Shown: positions 47,610 to 59,878, counted from the first letter of the stretch. The stretch: 64,000 nucleotides of DNA from Dicyema japonicum (GCA_011109175.1 RDEW01000001.1:2375868-2439867), one strand, 5' to 3'. Numbers and translations are program-made. Notes: generated by a model from the sequence alone, not told the origin.

Positions 47610-48545
47610 ATGTGCACTGTTGTTGATGGTTTTACGGGTATGAATATAGTCTAATTTTCCAGTAATAACATTAAATAATAAATACAAAAATGATGAATGG
47701 ACACAATATCTGTACTTACAACGACTAAAGAATAGAGAAAAGAACGTTACGGGTATGCATATAGTCTAATTTTCCAGTAATAACATTAAATAATAAATAC
47801 AAAAATGATGAATGGACACAATATCTGTACCTAAAACGACTAAAGAATAGAGAAAAGAACGTCCTATACATTCATAACGTTCCGTTTTACTACGATGAGG
47901 TAATCTAATATCTTATACATCAGAACTGCATAAAAGGAATCTTTGACAACTTCAACATCGTCAAAATTCAGTGGGATCCAGTAGAGGAAGAGAATCGATC
48001 TCGCTTTGACTTTCCCGTGATCCCCATTACTCACAAAACGTGTTTGGTGACCTTCGAATCCCCCGAGGTCGCTCAGGATGCCCTGAGTGTCTCCATTGAG
48101 GACAAACGTGTGGAGATTCCAGATGGGATGACTGAATATAACTTCGGATTGGGAGCTCAACGAAATCGATACTTATCAAAAATCGATACACGTGGGCTAG
48201 ATGAGGAAGTTACTACCTTTATGGCGGACTATGATGAGGCTGAGAACAGAAGAATGTCAGAGATGTTTGCACGTGCTGGTAAGGTTGACGAGGACGGGTT
48301 CAAGCTTGTGGGGAAGCCGAAAAGGCAGATAAACTCATTGTACTCTGATGATCTGGTTAAAACCGATAAAAGGAAGAAGACAAAGGCTGAACCGAATTTT
48401 TACGTCTCCCAAATAAGGGAGTCGAAGAGGGAACGTATGTTTTGTCATTTATTGTGTAGAGATTGAATTGTTGAGGAAAAAGTTTGAGGAAGACAAGAAA
48501 AAGATCGCTAAGATTAAGGCTGAGAGGAAGTTTAAGCCATTTTGA
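47610..48545 (+). CDS. RRP7: RRP7, ribosomal RNA processing protein
   Basis: Nucleolar 40S pre-rRNA processing factor (UTP-C/CURI module) with a degenerate RRM and a conserved basic C-terminus. The start is MCTVVDGFTVITLNNKYK at 47610. Introns are 25 nt (about 47638-47662), 24 nt (47900-47923) and 25 nt (48435-48459). Once the 115 bp duplication 47632-47861 is collapsed the coding length is divisible by three, giving 248 residues (human RRP7A 280). Blocks: DEWTQYLYLKRLKNREKNV, LYIHNVPFYYDE (RNP-like), KTCLVTFESPEVAQDAL, EVTTFMADYDEAENRRM, VDEDGFKLVGKPKRQ, and the family signature NFYVSQIRESKRE with LLRKKFEEDKKKI ending ERKFKPF. The last exon is duplicated again at 48557-48720. Confidence 0.92.
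47632..47861. repeat. Tandem duplication inside RRP7, 2 x 115 bp
   Basis: 47632-47746 and 47747-47861 are adjacent with only a few differences. Both contain the first intron's donor and acceptor. Collapsing them leaves a single intact exon 1-intron-exon 2 junction. Confidence 0.85.
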
Positions 48546-48720
48546 CTATTTTTTAACGAATTTTTACGTCTCCCAAATAAGGGAGTCGAAGAGGGAACGT
48601 ATGTTTTGTCATTTATTGTGTAGAGATTGAATTGTTGAGGAAAAAGTTTGAGGAAGACAAGAAAAAGATCGCTAAGATTAAGGCTGAGAGGAAGTTTAAG
48701 CCATTTTGACTATTTTTTAA
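48393..48720. repeat. Tandem duplication of the RRP7 3' end, 2 x 164 bp
   Basis: 48393-48556 and 48557-48720 are identical as read and cover the end of the penultimate exon, the 25 nt intron, the last exon and the stop. The second copy lies entirely downstream of the stop. Confidence 0.85.
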
Positions 48721-48734
48721 ATTATTATTTTTTG

Positions 48735-48960
48735 CCAAGTGAGGGGTTCTGTTTCTAAAGGCGATGATAACATCGTCTGCATAAGAGTAATGTGTTAGGA
48801 TCACCAATCTGGGGGTCATCTTGAAGGAATAAATTAAATAAAATCGGAGAAAGCGGAAAACCTTGTGGGACTCCATTTGGAAACAGTCGAGTTCTCTATT
48901 TGCTATTCCCAAGACCCTCCAGATAAAAAGTTTTCCAACTAAAGCTTGAGGTTGGATGGT
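48735..48960 (-). mobile_element. Non-LTR RT fragment
   Basis: The minus strand reads RTRLFPNGVPQGFPLSP(ILF), then after a frame change THYSYADDVIIAFRNRTP. It is the palm of a Jockey-like RT only, cut off on both sides. Confidence 0.65.
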
Positions 48961-50300
48961 GGAGTCGAAAACCTTGGTGACTCCTGGAGACACCTTTTGA
49001 ACATGGAAATCATCCCTGTGGGCAAATGAGGCCTTAAATCATTAAAGATGCAAATATAAATTGAGATAGGTGCGTTGTGGTAGATCTGCCAATTCATAGG
49101 CCACATTGGAAGGATGGCGTCTGCAGGATCGGGAATAATCATCATAAGAAATTGGGGATTTGTGACCCATAGACTTTTCGAGTCAAGATTTTTATGAGAA
49201 CTGAGTCCAAAGATCAAGGTTTTGTGATAATCAAACTTTGATTCAAAACCANCATAGGCCACATTGGAAGGATGGCGTCTGCAGGATCGGGAATAATCAT
49301 CATAAGAAATTCGGGATTTATGACCCATAGACTTTTCGAGTCAAGATTTTTATGAGAACTGAGTCCAAAGATCAAGGTTTTGTGATAATCAAACTTTGAT
49401 TCAAAACCACCCAAAATAAATTTTACATACATTGTAGGTGGTATTTTGATGATAAACCTCTCGTCCTGGAAGGATTCCAGTGGAAGATGTGACATCCGAT
49501 ACAGTCTCTTTATAATCTTAGACAGTGTGCACAGCTTCCAATGCTATAGAGTACAGTGGATATTTTCCTTCTTTTTGTCTTCAAGTTCGTTACTNCTTTT
49601 CGAGTCAAGATTTTTATGAGAACTGAGTCCAAAGATCAAGGTTTTGTGATAATCAGACTTTGATTCAAAACCACCCAAAATAAATTTTACATACATTGTA
49701 GGTGGGAATTTGATGATAAACCTCTCGTCCTGGAAGGATTCCAGTGGAAGATGTGACATCCGATACAGTCTCTTTATAATCTTAAACAGTATGCACAGCT
49801 TCCACTGCTATAGAGTACGGTGGATATTTTCCTTCTTTTTGTCTTCAAGTTCGTTACTTTTTATCGGAATTTGTACTACGAAAAGTTCTCCACGTTTCAG
49901 ATAAGGTCTTTTGCTTACCAATCACTTTCCTCTCGTTTTCTGTGACTATTTTTAATCTCATTGTCGAGTAGTGGGATTCTCTCCTTAACTTCCTGAGTTT
50001 GTTCTTTGAGACTTTGTCCACGTGATATACAAAATTAACCAAATTAACATTTTGAAGTCCGGGAATTTGGTTGGTTTCTTTTCGAATTAATCGTGTCCTT
50101 TATCTGAATAAGGATGGGGTTAGGATCGTAAAATAAAGACCAACTGACAAGTGACACGTGTATTGGGATGCAATTCAAGTCTGGTAGAGTAATATTGTCC
50201 TTCGCTCTGTAAGATGATCTTGTATTTGTTCGGTAGAGGTTTCCAGTGACGGGAGTATAGAACTTCCTCTGGCAGCGGCTTTTAATTAAGAGATGTACAT
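48961..50300 (-). other. Unresolved coding-looking region, partly triplicated at gaps
   Basis: Open minus-strand blocks: NLYRTNTRSSYRAKDNITLP to SWSLFYDPNPILIQIKDTIN (about 50245-50080), SKNKLRKLRRESHYSTMR to KVIGKQKTLSETWRTF (50010-49880), then RLYRMSHLPLESFQDERFII and FDYHKTLIFGLSSHKN (49770-49610). Plausible 23-25 nt introns can join some blocks, so a real multi-exon gene is likely, but I recognise no family. The segments at 49082-49251, 49253-49490 and 49596-49770 are overlapping near-copies around Ns at 49252 and 49595, which scrambles the 3' part. Confidence 0.4.
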
Positions 50301-50995
50301 ATTGAGAATTTTAAAATTTCAATTCTACGGGAGATGCTTGACAAAGGGTAGTCGTGTAAAACTCTTTTTCTTAACAAAAGTCATAATTCCTCCTCCGTGG
50401 CCGACGGTCGATCCTAGCAAACCACGGTAAAGTCGACATGGAAAAGGAAGGTGAGTATCTATAATATTCGCAGCTTTTCAATTTTGCATATAAAGTGAGT
50501 CAATGTTCAAGTGACTTTGTCTTGAATATTTCAAGGGTGTCCAAAAGAGAGAAGGATTATTTTCAAATTTACGAACATATTCCTGGTAGGCAAGAATCTT
50601 TTCTTCTAGGTGGCTTCCAGAAATCTCCCCATATTTAGGATATTGTATAATCTGTCCGCAACATTTAGTATATTCCTCAACGATGAGGTGGAGGTCATTC
50701 TGTTACGTTTAATAGGATTCGCCGACACTGGTTCTGTATAACTACTAGTTTATTTTGCTGGTTGTTGATTAGGCTGCAATCCACGCAGCACGTGCATTTT
50801 CGATTGTTGGTATGATATACTGTTTGTATAATAATTCAAGGTGAGAGATATTGGGGATTTGGTTTTGTGGATACCCCTCTTTTTTTGGACTCACGAAACT
50901 GATAGCTACTCTATTTGATAATGATAATAATTCAAATGTCTTTAAATTTAATTTAAAAATTTTAAAATTATATTCAATTACTTATTTTAGTTGTT
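50301..50995. other. No gene recognised
   Basis: Possible further 5' exons of the unresolved minus-strand gene cannot be excluded. Otherwise there is no coding signal. Confidence 0.35.
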
Positions 50996-51509
50996 ATGTT
51001 CAGTCCACTACGGCATATTTCACTAACACTAATAAAGGGGAATGGGGGATTATCGTGTATTCAAAGAGCTTTATTCAGCACATCTGCTGTTATGAATGTG
51101 ATTGCCAGACAGGCACTAAAGAGGGAGACAGATTTTAAGGGTACAATTAATAATTATATCAGAGAGCAGTGGATACCTGACCCACCCTAAAAAGTGGTTA
51201 TTGGAGAGATATGTAATCATGTCGGTGTATCCTCTCATCCCTCTATGCTTCTACTTTGGGGGACCACTATTTGAGAGTTTTTTAACCTCTACAATATGGC
51301 TGCATGCACACTGGTATATCGGCAGTATTGATTGTAGGAATGTGTCAATAGTAATGCACGACTACCTCAATTATAGAGGACAGTCATTGGAGAAGTTGTG
51401 TCAGTTTGTTCTCACATTTGTGTCCACCTTCACTCTTTGCCTTCTTTTAATGTTCAATTACTATGACGTGGGGGTATTCAAACTATTCCGTACTATCTGG
51501 TCCTTATAG
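50996..51509 (+). CDS. SDHD: SDHD, succinate dehydrogenase cytochrome b small subunit
   Basis: Membrane anchor of mitochondrial complex II, which helps bind haem b and ubiquinone. Three exons (50996-51140, 51163-51324, 51352-51509) with introns of 22 and 27 nt give 154 residues (human precursor 159). The N-terminus MFSPLRHISLTLIKG to RALFSTSAV is basic and Ser/Leu-rich, as for a mitochondrial presequence. Then come WLLERYVIMSVYPLIPLCFY (TM1), STIWLHAHWYIG (haem-region His, cf. LTLHGHWG), IMHDYLNYRG (the Asp-Tyr of the quinone site), a second helix QFVLTFVSTFTLCLLLMF, and the signature NYYDVGVFKLFRTIWSL, which matches FNYHDVGICKAVAMLWKL of animals. The 27 nt intron is a multiple of three without a stop, so retention would add nine residues. 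Confidence 0.93.
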
Positions 51510-51794
51510 TTCTTACTGATTTGACTAAACAAATCGTTGGCGTATCCTTTGTTGCTTTACTGTTCTCTTTAAGCTATAACTTCACGTTGAGGGCATTCTA
51601 ACTGAAATGTTTATTCTGTTTTATAAAATAAACTTAAATTAACAGAATAACCTTGATAACCCAAAAATCAAACAACATAACTGACGAACTATATTCTATT
51701 TTTCTTTGGTGCATGTTATATATTACTTTATTGGTCATATTCATGATTTTTATAAATATAATTTAATCTATTTATTTTTTAATAATAATATTAA
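51510..51794. other. Short AT-rich intergenic spacer
   Basis: 3' flank of SDHD; no feature recognised. Confidence 0.4.
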
Positions 51795-51985
51795 CACCAG
51801 AGACCACGGTTACACAAGTTATCCCAGCACACTCTAGCAGGGACTTTTTCTTGGCCAGATGCTCCTTTCTTGATCCTACACAAGCACGTATCGGCGAGTG
51901 ATTGGACCTTCGCAGTCACGACAGCGAGTTCCATGGTTCACTCGTATCAAGAAATCCAGCGTTCCGTGATTTTGGAAACTCTTTT
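51795..51985 (-). mobile_element. 3' end of Jockey-like element (family B), third copy
   Basis: Shares ACACCAGAGACCACGGTTAC, CAAGCACGTATCGG and GTTCCATGGTTCACTCG with 41490-41720 and 557-800. It has a small internal deletion. Non-coding. Confidence 0.7.
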
Positions 51986-51999
51986 ATTAAGTTTTATAA

Positions 52000-52345
52000 G
52001 TTATATTTCGTTTTTAGGTCATATTTTATTTATAATTTTTTTATAAAGTTATATTTATTATTTAATTATTTATTTTTTTTTTATTAAAAAATATAAATTA
52101 CTTATTTCGCGTTGAGTTTCTTGTTGTCGTGGATGCCTAGTCAAAGTTGTCAAACAAGAAAAANAGGTCTTATTAGTTATATTTCGTTTTTAGGTCATAT
52201 TTTATTTATAATTTTTTTATAAAGTTATATTTATTATTTAATTATTTTTTTTTTATTAAAAAATATAAATTACTTATTTCGCGTTGAGTTTCTTGTTGTC
52301 GTGGATTCCTAGTCAAAGTTGTCAAACAAGAAAAAATTTAAAAAA
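52000..52345. repeat. AT-rich segment duplicated around a gap
   Basis: The sequence 51996-52163 recurs at 52174-52337 around the N at 52164. It is very AT-rich. Confidence 0.75.
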
Positions 52346-52379
52346 TCATAATCAAATATCCCATGGAATTTGAGAGGGA

Positions 52380-52775
52380 TTTTAATGGGAATTTATATTG
52401 TCTAAAATGTCTTTAATAAAAATTTTAATGTGGAACAACACCGGCAAACAATAAACACAGATTTGATTTCTGTCTACTATCCAATTATTATGGAAATAAG
52501 AAAATTCCAAGATAATTTTTTCCATTATGGATGCAATTAAATTTATGGATTCAATCAAATTTGAACAGGATCCGTGTGATATCAAATTATATCTTGAAAA
52601 AAGGATAAGTAAAATGCCATTAAAAAATATCAAAAATGCTAAATTAAAAGATTTTTGTCCAGAATTTTTTGCAAACTTATGGAAGTGTCCTGGAACAACT
52701 ATTTTGGTAGAAAGAAGTTTTTCCATGTTAAATAAAATGCTCGAAATGGATAGAAACCTTAATATTAAAAATTAA
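52380..52775 (+). mobile_element. hAT transposase C-terminal fragment
   Basis: The open frame 52527-52775 ends with the hAT dimerisation signature: FFANLWKCPGTTILVERSF followed by SMLNKMLEMDRNLN. Upstream, VYYPIIMEIRKFQDNF in another frame fits the same transposase. No DDE catalytic block or terminal repeats were found, so this is a decayed remnant. Confidence 0.7.
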
Positions 52776-52867
52776 TTGATGCTTTATTTAAATAAATGTG
52801 ATTAAACAATATTTTAAATCGGTTCAGCTCGAATATTTTTAAATCGGTTCAGACACCTGGAGCAGCT

Positions 52868-53050
52868 GCTTCGACTGCGGAGAACCTAAAAATCAATAAA
52901 TATTTTTGCCTCGGGGATCTCTACCGATTTACTCCTGTTGCGACCGAATCATCGGGAGCCGTTGGTCCAATGACGGCTGAATTCTTGCAAGAACTCGGAG
53001 GATTGCTTGCCAGAAAAAAAGGGATCAACGAGAAGGGTTATGGCTAAGAC
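52868..53050 (+). mobile_element. C-terminal fragment of a retroelement ORF
   Basis: The plus strand reads AENLKINKYFCLGDLYRF, TPVATESSGAVGPMTAEF, LQELGGLLARKKG, the tail pattern seen at the end of many retroelement polyproteins. It ends in a stop at about 53046. A second diverged copy lies at 41020-41200 (-). Confidence 0.55.
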
Positions 53051-54806
53051 AAAAGATTGGAATAGCCATACTCCGATGGAACTCGTTCGCAATCCACGCA
53101 GCAGGCTTCCTCAACTGACATTTGTTTAATTGTTAAAAAAAATTTTCTTTAAAAAAAAAGTTAAAAACATATTTAATTTTTAGGTCTTAAAAGTTCTATT
53201 TTCAAGGTCATATTTGTGGTTGTCCTAGTTATAACTTTAGTAGATCTAACCTGGAGTGGTCATGGATCATCCGTATCATATTAATAAGATTATTACTCCC
53301 AATGTTAATTATTGAGTAGTTCTTTTATAATAGAGATGATGATAATTCCATAATTTCTTCAACTCAGATCTACGTAATCGACCTCATGTGTGTATTGTAA
53401 GGTATTACGTACAACTCACCATTGTGGGTGTGATCTGTCGTGAAGAACTGTATAGTCAGATTAATATTTTAGACAACAAAAATATCTGAGGAATAAATAG
53501 GATAGAAGAGTTCCATGATTTTTGATATATCTGAGTCAGAACCAGAGACTGATTACATGAATACTATACTTGATTGAAGATTTTTGTTTTTTCTGTTCCT
53601 CCTCTTCCTTTTCGAGTATAATGGCGTCATGTGATCCACTTGTCTCAGGTGGCACCCAATTCCAGAGTGGCATGTAAAAGGATCATTTGTTCTCCTCCTC
53701 CACTGTAGGGGTTCCCACAACCATACGGAATGGACGTTTTTTACCTTTTATGCTGGTTCTGGATGGACTTTAATACTGGAAAGACTATTTCTATGACAGT
53801 GGGAACTGGATACACTAAATTAGTTGTTAGGGGGTAACAATAATGACCGAAAACACCTTGGGGAAGCCTTTGAACCAACGATAACACAATTAGCATCCAT
53901 TTCAAAACGATTTTAGATGGATATTGTGGAAGTTATCGTTCATTAGGCATGTGTTCAGGTTATACTTAAATATATAATTACCTACTATTTCAATGTTTCG
54001 TCATTCAGCAGAGATGAAGCAAATAAGCTACCCTATTGCCTCAAACAAGCTACAGTAAACTTTCCCAAATTTGCCATTTCTGGTTCCAGCATTTTTTGCG
54101 GCAAATTTCAGGATTTAATCAATAATTTTAAAATAGTTATTGGGTAACTTATCTTCTATGAAAATAACTAAATTTGACTTTATTACAAAAAAAATATTTT
54201 AAATAATAAAGTATTAAATTTTATTGAAATAAAATTCAATTTCCATTTGCTTCTTTTTTATATTTCTAGTATTTGCATTAAATCTTCTAATCTTCTAAAA
54301 AGTTAGAAAACCCCCGCCCAATTCGGAAATGCGTTGGAACCCGGAAAAACACCAAGCAAGAATGAGATGGCTAGTCGAGGCGCGGGAATCACCTGAAGGC
54401 TATGTAGTTATTCAATTTTTCAGTTATTTTTGGTATTAATAAATATTCTAATAGATGTAATGAAGACGACATCCTCTTCGTTTCAACGTTCTCGAAAAGA
54501 TTTTTTCAGTTTCACTTAAATTGGATGCTATTTCAGTCTTGTTTAGGGGTTTCAATTCAGTAGTTTCTTCATGGATGAGTATCTCATTGTCATCAATTAA
54601 TGATGTTATTCTTCATCTATCGCATTTTTTCAGAATAATTTATTCATTGATTTCATATTAATTCTTTGATTTCAATCGGATCGTGAGTATCCGTCTTTGA
54701 TAAAATTTCTTAAATTATGTTCACATTTACTAAAGGTGTGCTAGTACCCGATTTTTTTAGAATTTGAAAACAATTTTTGACTGTTTTAGGAGATCCATCT
54801 TCCCAG
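53051..54806. other. Non-coding with a reverse family A copy
   Basis: A family A repeat in reverse orientation lies at about 53590-53700 (ATGGCGTCATGTGATCCAC, then GGTGGCACCCAATTCCAG). Otherwise it is AT-rich with no gene recognised. Confidence 0.45.
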
Positions 54807-56815
54807 GCCATTTCTATAAATAAACCACAAGGAAACCTCAAGGTGATCGAAATCCAAGAGAAATCCAAGAGAGGGTTTCGGAAATTGTTCTAAAGAATGT
54901 GCCAATATGGATTGAGGAAAACGAACTTATGGCTACATGAAAGAAATTGCTCCAACCACTGAGTCGGTAAAACGTCTTGTAAGAGATGGAAGAAAACTCC
55001 GTGTTGTGAAGATGAGCTTAAGGTCAGGGGCAGAAGCTACGTCCTTGATACGCCTGGGTCTTGTCATTGGGTGGATGGAAATCGATTGTGATTGGATCAG
55101 AAAACTACCCCCAAGATGCTTTAATTGTCAATTTTACGGATACATTGCAAGACATTGCAATGGGGAAGAGATGTTTCTTTTGTGGAGGACCACACAATTC
55201 CCCGGAGTGCCCGGAACCGAACAATAGAATATCTTGTATCAACTACGGGTCTGGGGCTCACGGAACTGGTTATGGTGGCTGTCCGATGGCCAGGGAAGTC
55301 GTGGCTCTATAGAAAGAGGGACTGAATGTCATGGGTTAGGAACGTGGAGGAGAGGAGAAAATCCTTCACCACGTTATCTAGATGGGAAGTCTAACGAATA
55401 CAAGCAGGACGCAATAATCAAAAATCGACCTCAAAACTATGAAATCATGAATCAAACACATAAAAAGCTAATTGTGGAGAAAGACCATCTGAAGGAAAAG
55501 CTAAATTGGTCCTGCTGGGAACATATTCCAGGGGCATCTGAAAGAAAATCGAGAGAACTTGCATATGTGATTAATCGTCTGAACGAAGTGTGTGGTAAGG
55601 TATACCTGGATTTACTGCACGTGGTGGATCTGGTCTAGGAGTAAAAGTCATTAAATCGATGATGTTGTCTCTATTCCCAGCTCAAGAAACATGATGGCTT
55701 CTACTATGCTAAAGAAGAAATACCTCTAGTTTTTGAGACACAAAAAAGATATTTAAAGTGAGGGATGATGTCATCGCGGAGAATACTTGTTATGAGCCAT
55801 TGTCAGAGAAAACAGCATTTATAGAGATCTTTCTAGAAGAGCTGAAGATAACAATAAGAGCTGTCAAGAATAAAGCTCCGGGCACTATTTTATCAAAGCT
55901 AGGATGTTCAAAGAATGCCAAGAAATTTTATTCAAAGTTCTCAAAGATGTGTTCAACGCAAGCATTAAAATTGGTAATGTTACACAAGAATGGAAGAAGA
56001 CTCATTTACGGATGGTAGCGAAGACTGGGAGAACAAAGAATGATCCTGCTAGCTACCGTCCGATCAGCCTGATTCAATTAATTTCAAAAATTATAGAAAA
56101 AATTGTCTTCTGGAATTTTACAGATAAGCTGGAAAAAAAGACTACTTCAGAATTGATCAATTTGGTTTTCTCCCAAAACGGTCATGAGGTGATAGCTTAT
56201 TTTTTTAACTCCGAGTTATGCAAAGCCAGAGAATCCAAATGTTTTGTGAATGTCATACGTCTCGACATATTAAAAGCATTCGACAGTGTTAACCACAGAG
56301 CCATAATCAATAAGTTATCTCGGACGGGAAGCCCAAATGAACTAGTGAATTGGGTGAAAGTGTACATAGAAGGAAGAAACTCCTATGTTAGATGCGGATG
56401 CTATTTTTCAAATATGATATTATTGAAGAGAGGAGTCCCACAAGGATCCTTTATTGTTTAATGTTCTAATGCCTGGTTTCCCGTCTCCGAGTACACCAAG
56501 TACGAGATCTNACGTCTCGACATATTAAAAGCATTCGACAGTGTTAACCACAGAGCCATAATCAATAAGTTATCTCGGACGGGAAGCCCAAAGGAACTAG
56601 TGAATTGGGTGAAAGTGTACATAGAAGGAAGAAACTCCTATGTTAGATGCGGATGCTATTTTTCAAATATGATATTATTGAAGAGAGGAGTTCCACAAGG
56701 ATCCTCTATAGTTTAATGTTCTAATGCCTGGTTTCCCGTCTCCAAGTACACCAAGTACGAGATCTCTGATATACGCAGACGACGTGCTACTGAATGATGT
56801 GTCAGGATCGAGCAT
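54807..56815 (+). mobile_element. Jockey-like non-LTR retrotransposon (gag zinc knuckles plus RT)
   Basis: ORF1-like part: from 54937 MKEIAPTTESVKRLVRDGRK, then zinc knuckles PPRCFNCQFYGYIARHC, RCFFCGGPHNSPECP and ISCINYGSGAHGTGYGGCP (the latter two in a second frame). RT part: NDPASYRPISLIQLISKII, motif A RLDILKAFDSVNHRAI, LKRGVPQGS, and after the gap TPSTRSLIYADDVLL with an intact YADD. Frameshifts and a duplicated block (56272-56510/56512-56760, N at 56511) make it non-functional as assembled. The first about 190 bp match an inverted copy at the window end. Confidence 0.82.
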
Positions 56816-57345
56816 GATCTCATAGAGAAGACTCAATGTGTATATGGAAGGAATAAAAGATTGATGAGGTCTCCAAGGATTAAATCAATGTCGATCAGAG
56901 ATGCAGCAGAAAAAAGGATGGCAAACTTCCTAAAAAAAATGCCATCATGGACTCTTATGCTGCAGCAAAAAATAAACGATAAGAGGGGTCTGAAGAGTCC
57001 AGGCGATTGCAGAACTTGCGATGAGAAGCCAACTAATTNATCATTCCATCACTCCTCTATGGACTGGAAGGATGGTATTACACTGCATACAAAGAGCGTT
57101 TTATCTTGATTTTTGAAAAATCGAGGAGAGCAGGGATCAAGATTACCCTGCGAAAGAGGCTCGACGAGAAGTTAGATGAAGACGAAAATTTGTTAGCAAT
57201 GTCGATCAGAGATGCAGCAGAAAAAATGATGGCAAACTTCCTAAAAAAATGCCATCATGGACTCTTATGCTGCAGCAAAAAATAAACGATAAGAGGGGTC
57301 TGAAGAGTCCAGGCGATTGCAGGACTTGCGATGAGAAGCCAACAA
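56816..57345 (+). mobile_element. 3' portion of the same retrotransposon, duplicated at a gap
   Basis: Frames read MSIRDAAEKRMANFLKKMPS and PLLLYGLEGWYYTAYKERF (shifted), typical of the region downstream of a Jockey RT. The block 56888-57038 recurs at 57199-57350, with an N at 57039. Confidence 0.55.
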
Positions 57346-57917
57346 ATTCCCTCTTTGATTTCCTTGCAAATAAAGTTGTTCACTCGGGTAACGGTAGCGC
57401 CTGTGACATAATAAATTTGATTTTTTAGTTTTTTTTGTTTTGTCGACTGGTAGGTTGAGATAATGTCTACTTTGTTTCATGATAGACGAAAGCCCTTGTC
57501 TTCATTCTTCTCGTGGACGAGTGGCGGATTTAGACCTTAGAAACCCTTGGTTCTAAACAACGGGAGTGTCGGATCACGAAATATTAAGATTCAAGTCCCC
57601 TTCAGATGAGCGTAAATCCTATAAGTCATTTTTTAGTCGGTGATTGTCTTGAAAGCTACATAAACTGGTGCACGTGTGACACTGACTTAATTTAAAAAAG
57701 CATGATAAAACAAAACTAGCCACCTGATCCCAACATGTTGCAACTGCACTGAACAGGCCAGGAATTGTCTTCGGTGGTGTGAATGGTTCTTTTTCGAGGT
57801 TTGTTAGTTACTCTCAGGTGGAGTGAACGGTTCGTGAGCGGAACCAACAGAGCTTATGGACCACGTGCCTTGTGTTTAATCAGAACAAAGAATATTATTA
57901 GAGGTAGTATTAGTGAA
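57346..57917. other. Intergenic, no gene recognised
   Basis: A weak tRNA-like pair (GTGGCGGATTTAGACC and AGATTCAAGTCCC) lies at 57519-57600 (+), too long between boxes for a simple tRNA. Confidence 0.4.
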
Positions 57918-59878
57918 TTAGTTATTAAGGACATTACATATTCCCCCACGTTGACACCAATTCGGACTATTCGATGACTTTCCACCATTCAAACACCAAC
58001 GTGGAACACATTTTCGCCTGTTTTCCGGCGGAAATACTCCACATCCCCAATAGTACGCCCTGTTGGTAGTATTCCAGGCACAGTAAACGTGTCTTTCCTG
58101 AAATGCCGAGCTACAATCCCCTTCACACTAAAATGTTAGCTTATTGGTAACCTTGCTCCACTCTTTAGTGAACCACCGGAAAGTGCATAACTCGTTATGG
58201 CAGACTCTAACCGTCACCGGAGAGGGTTTGGAACATAATCGGGGATCAATTGGGTTGTCCTCCCAATCCACACATCGACTAGTTCGAATGTTGATTGATT
58301 TTTTAAAGTCAAAACAGTTGTCCTCAGAGCACTATGGGTACATAATCTTGACCCAATACCGATGACCAGGGGGATAACTTCCATTGTGGACACACTGAGC
58401 CACATGGCTCCTCATGAGGAGGGCGACGAAGGCCGATATCTTCACACAATTCGTTGGGTACAGAAATATAAGACTGTTTTGAAACAAGTCCACAGAATGC
58501 AGTCCTCTTTTTATCCCCCAATCCACAAATGACGGAACAAGAAGACCAATTGGCAACCAAATATGTCAAAATTGAAGAGCTCTTCACTAAAACTCCATAA
58601 TTATCAGTCAAATCTACAAAATGATAGTTAATGTACTCTCAATGTAACTCAAATTCAATCCACTGTTGTCTTCTACCCTGATCGTGAACTCCTTGTATAT
58701 TCCTCCACTCCACGTGCATCGGAAAATAGTATTTCTTTCAGTTTCTACGGTTATGGTCCGTTTGGATGATACTAGTCCGGCCTCATTCATCCACGTGATG
58801 TTTTCCGTGTTGGAAGGGCACCTCAACTCGATTCTTGTATTGGGTCTGAGGTGCAAGATATCCTGGTAGTCGACCACCAAAGGGGATTGAAGAGGCACAA
58901 GTTGAGTCAGAGATTCGTTAGAATACATCCTGAGACCGTTTTTGCACAGATGACGTCTTGGACACTCTCGGATGTACACCGGTTCCCATGGACATTTGTC
59001 TTCGCTAAGGATCTCTGTATTGGAAAAATTATCGTCCCCCGTGAGCACACACTGTCTCCTTTGGACGGATATTGATCTTTCACAACGATTCGGGCACTAA
59101 TATAAAATCAGTCACGAACCAAGGACCACTCTGATTTCTTCCATTGAATCTTGCATTGAGTCCCATTGCAGTCCTTATATCCCTGTGGGGGAGGTTGACT
59201 GCAGTACTTGTTTGGAATGGAGATTATCATGCCTCCTTTGAATTTCTGGTAACATTTGTAAGTCAGTTTCTGATATCCTGGACCACATGTTGAAGAACAT
59301 GACCCAGTTTCTTTGAGAACCCACCTACAAAAAAAAAGATCTATTTACCATGGCTCGCAGGGGAACGTGTTGCACTCCACTGGTCCATACCTTGGGCGTG
59401 TCACTTGAGAGCACATGTTATCCGGTATAAATTGAGCTGTTTTTTTATTTACACAGTAAAAAACAGGGTAGGAGGTACCTTGAATAATATCACTGACTGC
59501 CAACCTCCAAGACATTCAGCATCGCACTTGGAATACCACATGAGCCTCCAATAATAACTGTCAGTTGTATTTTCATCACAATCCCCCGAATTACAGTCAA
59601 TAGAAGATGGTGGTTTGGGTTCTGCCTCGTAGATATAAACAGAGACCTTTCTGGCACAACGATGAGTTAACGGGAAGATGAATATATTGAAAAGGGACAT
59701 ATACTGAGCAAATCACATCCCTGAACCTTTTCCCCATTCCACAGTCTGTCGAACACATCCCCCACAACCCAACAATCCATTTGGTCTCGAATGGCTTCAA
59801 CTAGCTGATGACGAAATTTCAGCTTACAGAATTCGCTGATTCAGCAAAAATATAAAAAACGAGTATAACCGAGATCAT
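57918..59878 (-). CDS. Secreted thrombospondin type 1 repeat/Ig protein (ADAMTS-like)
   Basis: A secreted multidomain matrix-type protein. The ATG at 59878 gives a signal peptide (MISVILVFYIFAESANS) directly followed by a 27 nt intron. Nine exons, introns 23-28 nt; the coding length is divisible by three, giving 586 residues. Repeats in order: WIVGLWGMCSTDCGMGKRF (TSP1), WRLMWYSKCDAECLGG (TSP1), WVLKETGSCSSTCGPGYQK (TSP1), WKKSEWSLCPNRCERS (TSP1). Then an Ig-like domain (IELRCPSNTENITWMNEAG, then IFRCTWSGGIYKEFTI: Cys-Trp-Cys). Then WSSCSVICGLGDKKRTAFC, WKLSPWSSCSEDNCFDF and WFTKEWSKCEGDCSSAF. A Cys-rich C-terminus (VPRWCLNGG, WCQRGGIC) closes it. There is no metalloprotease domain, so the closest known layout is ADAMTSL/papilin. 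A precise orthologue cannot be named. Confidence 0.88.
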
